Assembly: GCA_026770585.1 (NCBI GenBank)
Contig: MU646377.1
Location: forward strand, 907,831-920,103
Length of the DNA stretch: 12,273 nt
Reading direction: 5' to 3'
DNA from: Baffinella frigidus
Taxonomy: Eukaryota; Cryptophyceae; Cryptomonadales; Baffinellaceae
Of this stretch, positions 5,891-10,926 are shown piece by piece; position 1 is the stretch's first letter; each line of letters starts with the position of its first letter. The position numbers were made by a program, and so were the translations under genes. The notes below the pieces were generated by a model that worked only from the letters and a program-made list of their open reading frames with translations, ran no database searches and was not told where the DNA came from.

Positions 5891-6047
5891 TTGTACCAGT
5901 CAACTTTAAAAAAACAGGATAGAGGTGTAGTAAAATGGACGTCACTGCGGCGTCCGGGATTCTAAAGTGGACAGTTTCAAAGGGGGGTCGACTTGAGCAA
6001 CAAATCCTGGCTAGCAGTGAGGTGGGGCCGGGAAGGTTCCGGGTTTC

Positions 6048-6079
6048 GGGTGTGCTCTCCGAGATGCACTCTCGCAAAG
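6048..6079 (+). pseudogene. Exon N copy 7, cut by a 14-C run
   Basis: GTGTGCTCTCCGAGATGCAC and TCTCGCAAAG match copy 1 from its VLSEMHSRQA part, then break off at a run of 14 C (6080-6093). Right after the C run comes the 80-nt hairpin. Only copies 1 and 7 include the VLSE part. Confidence 0.55.
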
Positions 6080-6100
6080 CCCCCCCCCCCCCCACCCTCA

Positions 6101-6180
6101 GGGGATACAGTCCCGTGTAGGATGACCGGAGTGACTTTACCACAGTCACGCGCTGTCATCCTACTCGGGACTGTATCCCC
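6101..6180. mobile_element. 80-nt near-perfect hairpin
   Basis: Three paired blocks of 15, 9 and 6 bp: GGGGATACAGTCCCG with 6166-6180, TAGGATGAC with 6155-6163, GTGACT with 6144-6149. They are separated by small internal loops and closed by a 7-nt loop. The left arm and loop recur at 11274-11312, with the right arm diverged. It could be a tiny foldback transposon or a structured RNA; the sequence does not decide. Confidence 0.85.
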
Positions 6181-6252
6181 AGACGCCCCCACTTCCTGAA
6201 CCTTCAAATCCAAACCCGAAACTCGAAAACTCGAAGCCCGAAACCCGCGAAG

Positions 6253-6279
6253 CACTCCCGGCAGGCGGCGCTTAACCAG
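6253..6279 (+). CDS. Exon N copy 8 (HSRQAALNQ)
   Basis: GCGAAG precedes 27 nt encoding HSRQAALNQ, ending CAG with GTCTCG. The ATG seen in other copies has become AAG, whose AG can act as acceptor one codon later, so the exon is shortened by one codon in frame. Confidence 0.4.
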
Positions 6280-6284
6280 GTCTC

Positions 6285-6430
6285 GAACCCCCTACACCCT
6301 ACACACCCGAAACCCCGAAACCCCTGAACCCGAAACCCGAAACCCGAAACCCCTGAACCCGAAACCAGAAACCAGAAACCCCGAAACCCCTGAACCCGAA
6401 ACCCGAAACCCGAAACCCGAGACCTGAAAC
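6285..6430 (+). repeat. CCCGAAA-type array
   Basis: Units CCCGAAA and CCCCTGAA alternate from about 6305 to 6425. The middle is itself a duplicated block of about 56 bp. Confidence 0.9.
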
Positions 6431-6489
6431 ATTCCCGCCGCCACTTCCTGAACCCTGATCACTAAAGACTAACCACAAAACCTTTGCAG

Positions 6490-6558
6490 CGGCGTCTGGG
6501 GCGCGGGGTGGCATCGCTGCAGCGGCGCCGCGCGCTGCGCACCACTCACCAGGCTAAG
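6490..6558 (+). CDS. Exon M, Arg-rich segment
   Basis: CTTTGCAG precedes 69 nt (23 codons) ending GCTAAG with donor GTCTAC; both ends are phase 0. The peptide starts RRLGRGVASLQRRRALR and ends TTHQAK, strongly basic and helix-prone, very GC-rich against A/C-rich repeat upstream. Only one copy found. It fits the coiled-coil-like character of the upstream exons but matches nothing I recognise. Confidence 0.5.
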
Positions 6559-7330
6559 GTCTACCTCCCACTCCAGGCCACTCGAAACATCCACTTTTGA
6601 CATCTTTCAAGGGAAAGCCTTGAATTCCTAAGTCAGCGACGACAGATCTGGCGTGGATAAGGCGTCGGCTTCCTTCGATTATTCTGGCGTGGTCTGCCTC
6701 AGTCGGGTTGACCGACTATTCTTAAGTTGACATGCTGGGTTTCCGGTACAAACCGGTCAACTTTGGGGCGGGAAAGAGCCTGGTCTCACCAAAACTGGTG
6801 AGACCAAATAGACTGGGGCTGGCGCCCCATCTTGCCACTCGAGGCTAGAAATGGGACCATTTTAAAACAGAGCTTCTTTTACAGGTGATGGGGGAAAAAA
6901 TGTGCAGTAATTTTCATACAAATAGGGGCATGGCGTGACCAAGCATGCCCGTGACTGGTACTGAATTTAACAACCCCACATTTAAAATACACCCTCTTCC
7001 AGCCTGGAGTGGTTGCCAGCATGACATTCTGTCAAGATAATTCATGCCTAACACATGCGCTTTTGGGCCTCCAACGGTAGCTAGTCTCGCCCACAGTTGT
7101 GGGAATTGGGTCATGTGACGCCCCAGGGAGGCCCGTCGGGAAATCGAAGCAGGTTTGATAGGTTCAGTTGGACATTCTGACACGCTGACAGGCTGAATTC
7201 GGAGAGGCGTTTTTTATCTTCATATACGTTATATACTCGGTGATATGACTCTGGGTAGGTGGCTCTCTAGAGCATCTTTCTGCTCTCGCGTGCCGTTGAG
7301 CCAACCAACCCTGAGTCTATCACCGCTTTT
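6559..7330. other. Interval without recognisable exons
   Basis: It contains the dispersed element at 6693-6816, a small hairpin TTCAAGG/CCTTGAA at 6606-6624, and AT-richer sequence from about 6840 to 7190. A 15-bp sequence AGTTGTGGGAATTGG occurs at 7095 and again at 7378. GACAGGCTGA-TTCGGAGAGGC occurs at about 7189 and about 7614, before the P-exon copies. A minus-strand open frame at 6914-7183 (89 codons) has no recognisable motif, and I do not call it. Confidence 0.5.
6693..6816 (+). mobile_element. Dispersed ~120-bp element, complete, forward
   Basis: It runs from TCTGCCTCAGTCGGGTTGAC to AAATAGACTGGG, with the terminal hairpin GGTCTCACC-aaaact-GGTGAGACC at 6782-6805. It is the best preserved forward copy and pairs in sequence with the reverse copy at 3138-3256. 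Confidence 0.65.
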
Positions 7331-7339
7331 TGTGACTCG

Positions 7340-7378
7340 ACGCTCGAGTCAAAAAAGGTGCTGCTCGAGGCGTCCAAA
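7340..7378 (+). pseudogene. Exon P copy 1, partial
   Basis: 39 nt encode TLESKKVLLEASK with a GT after AAA (GTTGTG). It matches the core of copy 3 (TLESEKALLEAG), with Glu to Lys and Ala to Val changes. No acceptor AG in the right place was found. The foldback element at 7445 follows. Confidence 0.45.
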
Positions 7379-7444
7379 GTTGTGGGAATTGGAGCTGTTG
7401 AAGCCTTGCCAAGGCCTCTCCGAAACCAAAAGACAGCGTTGGGA

Positions 7445-7583
7445 CCACCAGCCCTCAGAGTGGGAGCAAATCGTCTTTTTAAACCCCCTCAATTTGCACT
7501 GGAGGCCGCCGGAATCCGGCGGCCTGTGGTACAAATCAGGGGTCTCGACCAAGAGGATTTGCTCCCACTCTGAGGGCTGGTGG
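7445..7583. mobile_element. Foldback element with 28-bp perfect inverted ends
   Basis: The 28 bases 7445-7472 (starting CCACCAGCCCTCAGAG) are the exact complement of 7556-7583. Inside lies a second inverted pair, ATTTG...AGGCCGCCGGA and TCCGGCGGCCT...CAAAT, around a single central A (7513). The whole 139 bp can fold back. No target-site duplication is evident. Confidence 0.9.
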
Positions 7584-7649
7584 GAGGTTCAGGAGAACAT
7601 GGTGACATGCTGACGACAGGCTGACTTCGGAGAGGCACGTTTGTCGCAG

Positions 7650-7700
7650 GTCCGCGCGATTCTCGAGTCAGAAAAGGCGCTGCTCGAGGCGGGGTGTGCC
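7650..7700 (+). CDS. Exon P copy 2
   Basis: TTTGTCGCAG precedes an open stretch encoding VRAILESEKALLEAGCA, nearly the same as copy 3. The acceptor is good. The donor is unclear: homology ends after TGTGCC, and the nearest GT is inside GGGTGTGCC, which would give a different phase. Confidence 0.45.
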
Positions 7701-7726
7701 CTGAATTTAGGCGGTTGCCCTATTAT

Positions 7727-7774
7727 CATGCTGACATGCTGACATGCTGACATGCTGACATGCTGACATGCTGA
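7727..7774. repeat. 8-bp tandem repeat (CATGCTGA)n
   Basis: Six exact units directly precede the acceptor region ATCGGAGCAG of exon P copy 3. The same CTGACA core forms the 9-bp array at 854-923 before exon B. Confidence 0.95.
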
Positions 7775-7785
7775 CATCGGAGCAG

Positions 7786-7871
7786 GCGCGCGCGACGCTC
7801 GAGTCAGAGAAGGCGCTGCTTGAGGCGGGGTGTGCGCACGAGGACAACGAACTCGCGCTCCTTCACGCACG
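7786..7871 (+). CDS. Exon P copy 3, longest version
   Basis: ATCGGAGCAG precedes an open stretch encoding ARATLESEKALLEAG, then CAHEDNELALLHAR. The composition is a charged amphipathic helix. The best donor is GGTCCGTC after CACG, which gives 86 nt and so a non-zero phase; other GT choices are possible, and the 3' boundary is therefore uncertain. Copies 1 and 2 match only the first half. Confidence 0.5.
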
Positions 7872-7892
7872 GTCCGTCATCACCGCCCCACA

Positions 7893-8031
7893 CCACTTAG
7901 CAGCCACCGGGGGCTTCATGGATACAGTCCATCTAAACGATTTATACTAGAATCTTATCCATTGCCCTGGAGTTCTAACCGCGTTTCCCCCGGATATCCG
8001 GGGGAAAAGGAACTCGGTCGCTGCTAAGTGG
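7893..8031. mobile_element. Foldback element with internal 24-bp perfect palindrome
   Basis: CCACTTAGCAGC (7893-7904) is the complement of 8020-8031, with a few further pairs inside (ACCGG/TCGGT). The interior holds a perfect 24-base palindrome at 7984-8007, centred on GATATC, and a GGATACAGTCC motif also present in the arm of the 6101 hairpin. Confidence 0.75.
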
Positions 8032-8039
8032 CAGTGGAC

Positions 8040-8108
8040 TTTAGAGGGATTTCGTGAATAACCCGTACGTGGCGATCCGTGGGGACACAGGGGCGTTCCT
8101 ACGGATCT
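8040..8108. repeat. Dispersed repeat, copy 2 (GAATAACCC ... GTTCCTAC)
   Basis: It is related to 3956-4043 in the order GAATAACCC, CCGT-GGGGACA, GTTCCTACGGAT. It contains a hairpin GATCCGT...ACGGATC (8074-8107). Confidence 0.4.
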
Positions 8109-8339
8109 CGGTCCGTGCGCTTGAACCCCCGCGAGACTGCCTTTCGATTCCGGGAAAGTCTGGTAGGGCTTCACACCACCCAGAGCTGGAGGGGGGGTAT
8201 TCAAAAGTCATTTTTGCTGGGGAAACTTTCTCGAAAGTCAACTTTTAGCACAAAAACGGCTTCAAGAACGCCCTAATGGCTCCAAGTACGTCCACCAGAT
8301 ACCCTACCCAAGGGTCTGGCGTGGTCAGTGTTGCAACTT

Positions 8340-8479
8340 ACATCTGTTTCCACATGAAACTCCCGTGCGTCATGTGGTGCCGTAGGGCCCCTAGCACCTG
8401 ATGTTTCATAAGACCCCCCCTAGGCCCCTGCGGCAAACCGCAAAACCGTAGGCGTAACTACGTCACGTGGTGCTCAGAT
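8340..8479. mobile_element. Foldback element, inverted relative of 9092-9243
   Basis: Outer ends ATCTG-CCACATGA and TCACGTGG-CAGAT pair. The inner part (8378-8451), read on the minus strand, follows the interior of 9129-9196 closely, including GGGGCCTAGGGGGG, TATGAAACAT and CTAGGGGCCCTACGGC. The outer ends differ from that relative. Confidence 0.65.
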
Positions 8480-8529
8480 CTACCTCCAGGGCGCTGCGCT
8501 CTCCTTGCACTCACCCCCCCCTCCCCTCC

Positions 8530-8640
8530 CCCTAAACCCTAACCCTAGACCCTAAACCCCCACCCCCAAACCCCAAACCACACACCCCAAACCCCAGACC
8601 CCAGACCCCAGACCCCAAACCCTAAACCCCAAACCCCGCA
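8530..8640 (+). repeat. Telomere-like array, CCCCAAAC/CCCCAGAC variants
   Basis: One or two clean CCCTAA units, then CCCCAAAC and GACCCCA units, run up to the acceptor-like CGCACGCAG of exon K. Just upstream, CTCCAG at 8482-8487 precedes a Pro-coding stretch (GAALSLHSPPPP) that may be an exon relic. Confidence 0.85.
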
Positions 8641-8652
8641 CGCAGGCTCGAG

Positions 8653-8835
8653 GCACTCACCGCCCCTCCCCCACCCCCCCCTTCCTCCACGGCCCTCACT
8701 TCCACCACGGCGCCCTCCCTCCCCCCCCGCTCCCCCCCCTCCGCGACCATCGCGGCCCCATCGGTACCAGCGTGGGGAGGACACGACACTGGACGTGCTG
8801 GGTACGGGGCTGGATATGACACCGGACGCGACCAG
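8653..8835 (+). CDS. Exon K, Pro/Ser/Thr-rich then Gly/Asp-rich segment
   Basis: An open stretch of 61 codons from an AG at 8651-8652 (or from CGCACGCAG at 8645, which changes phase) to GACCAG with donor GTGCGC. It begins ALTAPPPPPPSSTALTSTT, continues Pro/Ser/Ala-rich, and ends GHDTGRAGYGAGYDTGRDQ. The proline-rich part looks like an unstructured linker. The last part is a short repeat of GHDTGR/GYDTGR type that recurs at 11790-11858. The minus strand is also open, but it reads low-complexity Gly/Arg/Glu. Confidence 0.5.
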
Positions 8836-8882
8836 GTGCGCCCCCCCCGCGCCTCTTGAGGATTGTCGAGGTCCTTTTTGAG

Positions 8883-8930
8883 GGTCATAAAGACGAAGAG
8901 GAAGAAGAAGAAGAAGCTTCTCAAAAATCT
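8883..8930 (+). CDS. Exon Q, poly-Glu mini-exon
   Basis: GTCCTTTTTGAG precedes 48 nt encoding GHKDEEEEEEEASQKS, followed by GT (GTACTA). It is phase 0 with a good polypyrimidine tract. A second GAA-rich stretch at 9012-9034, also ending in GAAGCTTC, is a probable partial copy with no clear donor. Simple GAA expansion without coding role is the alternative. Confidence 0.35.
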
Positions 8931-9011
8931 GTACTAGGACAAGCCACCTAAACACTTTTAGCGCGAACGAGTGTGTGTCAAGAAGGAACTTATGATCTGG
9001 CGTGGAAAGAG

Positions 9012-9034
9012 GAAGAAGAAGAAGAAGAAGCTTC
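9012..9034. repeat. Second (GAA)n tract
   Basis: GAGGAAGAAG runs into AAGCTTC exactly as in exon Q. The frame continues Glu-rich then ASPRAPAAGAG, but splice sites are not evident. Confidence 0.6.
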
Positions 9035-9091
9035 CCCCCGCGCGCCGGCAGCAGGGGCCGGTCGGCATGCTGCAAACCGATTTCATAGGCA

Positions 9092-9243
9092 AACGTCCTG
9101 AAATCCGGTTAGTTTAGCATACGGTATCGCCTACGGTAGGCGGTAGGGGCCTAGGGGGGTTCCTATGAAACATTAGGTCCTAGGGGCCCTACGGCCTACC
9201 GTAAGCAATACCGTAGGCCCAACTACCCGGTTTTCAGGACGTT
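9092..9243. mobile_element. Foldback element with 17-bp inverted ends
   Basis: AACGTCCTGAAATCCGG (9092-9108) pairs with 9227-9243 at 16 of 17 positions. The interior holds nested palindromes (GCCTACGGTAGGC, GGCCTAGG, ATACGGTAT/ATACCGTA) and resembles the inverse of 8378-8451. Confidence 0.85.
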
Positions 9244-9253
9244 ACCCGATTGG

Positions 9254-9400
9254 ATTGTAGAATCGGGATTCTGGTACACACTTGAAAAGCCGTGGGCGTA
9301 AGTCAAACCGATTTGGGTTCTGCTGAGCCTCGCAGGCACTGTCGCTGCAGTCCATTGTAAAATTGGGATCCTGGTTCAGACGTACAAAGTCGTGGCATAC
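9254..9400. repeat. Two copies of an ATTGTA...GGGAT-CTGGT unit
   Basis: ATTGTAGAATCGGGATTCTGG (9254) and ATTGTAAAATTGGGATCCTGG (9354) are exactly 100 bp apart and related to the 109-bp tandem units at 4365-4662. A third partial copy (GCGGGATCCTGGTTCA) starts at about 9540. Each of the last two follows a short exon-like GCAG start (GCACTGTCGCTGCAG at 9335; ATGACCCC at 9531). Confidence 0.6.
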
Positions 9401-9408
9401 AAAAGACT

Positions 9409-9513
9409 TATCCCTGAAGTGGCCAGTAGGCTCGCACGCCCTACCGTAGGGTCCTAGGACCTGTCTAGGACCTCTTGGTGGTCAACTTTGTCCCCCTGGC
9501 CACTTAAGGGATA
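9409..9513. mobile_element. Small inverted-repeat element (ATCCCT-AAGTGGC ends), copy 1
   Basis: TATCCCTGAAGTGGCCAG pairs with 9496-9513 at 17 of 18 positions. Interior ACGCCCTACCGTAGGG-CCTAGGACCTG-CTAGGACCTCTTGG matches the complement of the copy at 11626-11728, so the interiors lie in opposite orientation. A TA flanks or forms each end, as in TA-targeting MITEs, but the duplication is not proved. Confidence 0.8.
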
Positions 9514-9606
9514 CACTGTTCCGACTTGCAGATGACCCCAAGCGGGATCCTGGTTCAAACTTAAGTTGTGGCACAAAAAAATCTTATACTGTGTTGCGAC
9601 TCGCAG

Positions 9607-9678
9607 GCGACCCCCCTTGCAAAGGCGCCATCCCCGGTGAAGAGCTACTCGCAGGGGCAGCTTCTTGGCGCCTACGAG
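9607..9678 (+). CDS. Exon I copy 1, with GC donor
   Basis: GCGACTCGCAG precedes 72 nt (24 codons) encoding ATPLAKAPSPVKSYS then QGQLLGAYE. The exon ends TACGAG followed by GCAAGT, which is a strong GC-type donor (AG then GCAAGT). Both ends are phase 0. The last six codons and the GC donor recur at 9927-9959 and 10130-10162. Ser/Pro/Lys composition suggests a linker region. Not recognised. Confidence 0.5.
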
Positions 9679-9760
9679 GCAAGTCCCCGGAACCCGGAGC
9701 CCTAATCCCCAAAACCCCAACCCCCTAACCCCAGGGTGTAGGGTGTAGGGAAGGGTTTAG

Positions 9761-9785
9761 CAACCGGATTCTCGGCGCTGACAAG
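9761..9785 (+). pseudogene. 25-nt exon-like relic after G-rich flip, copy 1
   Basis: GGGTTTAG precedes CAACCGGATTCTCGGCGCTG then ACAAG. The counterpart at 10036-10060 has a GT donor (GTGGGT); here the position reads TCGAAT, so the donor is lost. Its ILGADK end resembles the LLGAYE end of exon I. Confidence 0.3.
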
Positions 9786-9926
9786 TCGAATCCCCCAAAC
9801 CCCAAACCCAAACCCCCAACCCCCAACGGCGAAGCAACCAGCTGGCAACATATCCCACCCATGCCCTTCGCATCCCACCCACGCTTATCTAAACCCGGAA
9901 CCCGGAACCCGAATCCCTAACCCTAG

Positions 9927-9959
9927 ACCGCATCGATTCTTCTCCTTGGTGCTCACGAG
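9927..9959 (+). CDS. Exon I copy 2 (TASILLLGAHE), GC donor
   Basis: CCCTAG precedes 33 nt in phase 0, encoding TASILLLGAHE, followed by GCGAGT. It parallels the end of exon I copy 1, and the acceptor is made by a CCCTAG variant of the telomere-like unit. Confidence 0.4.
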
Positions 9960-10035
9960 GCGAGTCCCCGGAACCCGGAGTCCTAACCCCCAAACCCCAA
10001 CCCCTTAACCCCAGGGTTTAGGGTGTAGGGTCCAG

Positions 10036-10060
10036 AACCCGGATCCTCGGCGTCGACGAG
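10036..10060 (+). pseudogene. 25-nt exon-like relic after G-rich flip, copy 2
   Basis: GGTCCAG precedes AACCCGGATCCTCGGCGTCG then ACGAG with donor GTGGGT. Same length as the 9761 copy; 25 nt is not a multiple of three, so inclusion would shift frame unless paired with another such exon. Confidence 0.3.
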
Positions 10061-10129
10061 GTGGGTCCCCGTAACTCTACACCCCCAATCTAACCCCACA
10101 AATCCCGAACCCCGAATCCCCAACCCTAG

Positions 10130-10162
10130 ATCTCATCAGTTCTTCTCATTGGTGCCTATGAG
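10130..10162 (+). CDS. Exon I copy 3 (ISSVLLIGAYE), GC donor
   Basis: CCCTAG precedes 33 nt in phase 0, encoding ISSVLLIGAYE, followed by GCGAGT. With copies 1 and 2 it makes three exons that all keep a GC, not GT, donor. Confidence 0.4.
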
Positions 10163-10189
10163 GCGAGTCCCCGGAATCCGGTCCCGCAG

Positions 10190-10230
10190 GCGACCCTAGA
10201 GCAGTGCGTGTCCTTATTTCGAAATTTCAG
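10190..10230 (+). CDS. Exon H4, phase-2 end with consensus donor
   Basis: GGTCCCGCAG precedes 41 nt encoding ATLEQCVSLFRNF plus two bases AG, followed by the best donor in the window, GTGAGT. Splicing to the next acceptor (CCTCTCCCGCAG ending 10342) removes a 112-bp intron and joins AG to G to make Arg; the frame then continues RGMCRGLLLATP, which is the frame used by the paralogous exon at 10536. That frame agreement supports the intron. The start GCGACC is shared with exon I copy 1 and with 10536. Confidence 0.5.
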
Positions 10231-10342
10231 GTGAGTTGATTAAAATACTTGAAGTAACCTCATTTCGAGTAACCTTATTTCTGGCGTGATTATTTCGGGT
10301 TACCCATGCACAGCAAGTAAACACCCCCCCCCTCTCCCGCAG

Positions 10343-10379
10343 GAGGGGGATGTGCCGAGGGCTCCTCCTTGCAACCCCA
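10343..10379 (+). CDS. Exon H5, paralogue of 10536-10607
   Basis: It follows a polypyrimidine tract and CCCGCAG. Read in phase after H4 it encodes (R)RGMCRGLLLATP and meets a GT (GTCCAG) after CCA, ending in phase 0. The exon at 10536 encodes EGVCRGLLLATP at the same place. The frame stays open without splicing to a TAA near 10477, so the 3' end is uncertain. Read in frame 0 from its own start it would instead be EGDVPRAPPCNP. Confidence 0.45.
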
Positions 10380-10535
10380 GTCCAGTCACACTTTCCATGC
10401 TACGTTAGGCTTTTAATTGTGGCATGTTATGATGAGTGTCGCTGTCTTGGCATAAAACCCATGCCCAACATCGCATAAAAGTGCAAGTGCATCAGTGATG
10501 TTCCGAAATTCAAACACGCAACGCCTCTCCTGCAG

Positions 10536-10607
10536 GCGACCGGCGGAGGGGCGGAGGGGGTATGCCGGGGGCTTCTCCTTGCAACGCCCCCCGAGGGGCG
10601 AACTGAG
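10536..10607 (+). CDS. Exon H6
   Basis: GCCTCTCCTGCAG precedes 72 nt (24 codons, phase 0) ending ACTGAG with donor GTATCC. The peptide reads ATGGGAEGVCRGLLLATP then PEGRTE. Its start matches H4 (GCGACC) and its body matches H5, so it looks like H4 and H5 joined without the intron between them. The polypyrimidine tract and acceptor are good. No domain recognised. Confidence 0.5.
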
Positions 10608-10613
10608 GTATCC

Positions 10614-10762
10614 TACACCCGAAACCCGAAACCCGAAACCCGAAACCAAAACCCGAAACCATGAGCCCTAAACCCGAAACCCGAAACCCCCGAAAACCGA
10701 AACCCGAAACCCCCGAACCCCGAAACCCCAAAGCGCAACCCCCAAACCCAAACCCCAAACCC
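10614..10762 (+). repeat. CCCGAAA-type array
   Basis: Units ACCCGAA and CCCCGAA with CCCTAAA interruptions grade into CCCAAAC units, ending in CCCAG, the acceptor of exon J. Confidence 0.95.
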
Positions 10763-10764
10763 AG

Positions 10765-10926
10765 GTGGTGCCGCCTCTCCCGAAGCGCACCCCCCGCGCG
10801 CACCTCCCCCCACACCCAACCCTCCCCACCGTGCTCGAAGCGTCGCCCACCCCCCGAGCCTCACAACTTTCCCGCGACATGCTTCTCCGCGGAGGGGCGA
10901 GCAAGATTACTTTCACGGTCCTACGG
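10765..10926 (+). CDS. Exon J, longest exon, Pro-rich then compact segment; possible C-terminus
   Basis: A 162-nt phase-0 stretch (54 codons) from AAACCCAG to CTACGG with donor GTGAGG. It opens with VVPPLPKRTPRAHLPPHP and closes with SQLSRDMLLRGGASKITF then TVLR. If the GTGAGG is not spliced the frame continues through Gly/Glu-rich sequence (VRKEDGGVGGGGGG, then acidic) to DDSVISC and a TGA ending at 11097, which would make a terminal exon. The purine-rich extension is low complexity, so I favour an intron or unstructured tail equally. Not recognised. Confidence 0.55.

Larger units (their letters stand above)
9690..10127 (+). repeat. ~280-bp tandem duplication built of telomere-like units
   Basis: GTCCCCGGAACCCGGAG-CCTAA at 9682 recurs at 9964 (about 281 bp). 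Within each copy C-rich CCCCAACCCC-TAACCCC flips abruptly to G-rich AGGGTGTAGGG / AGGGTTTAGGG (9734-9759 and 10013-10030), the only places where the G-rich strand is +. A third, partial copy starts at 10166. Confidence 0.85.

Noticed and set aside
6914-7183. Minus-strand open frame of 89 codons as a transposase or reverse-transcriptase fragment
   Set aside because: No recognisable catalytic or structural motif; composition alone does not support it. Searching this peptide against protein databases would decide.
7445-7583. Rho-independent terminator
   Set aside because: The hairpin is far too long, is not followed by a T run and lies in a eukaryotic context.
8545-9075. Minus-strand open frame of 176 codons
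   Set aside because: It spans telomere-like repeat, GAA tracts and the complement of the Pro-rich exon; composition is low complexity, and the + strand reading has splice sites and a related copy.
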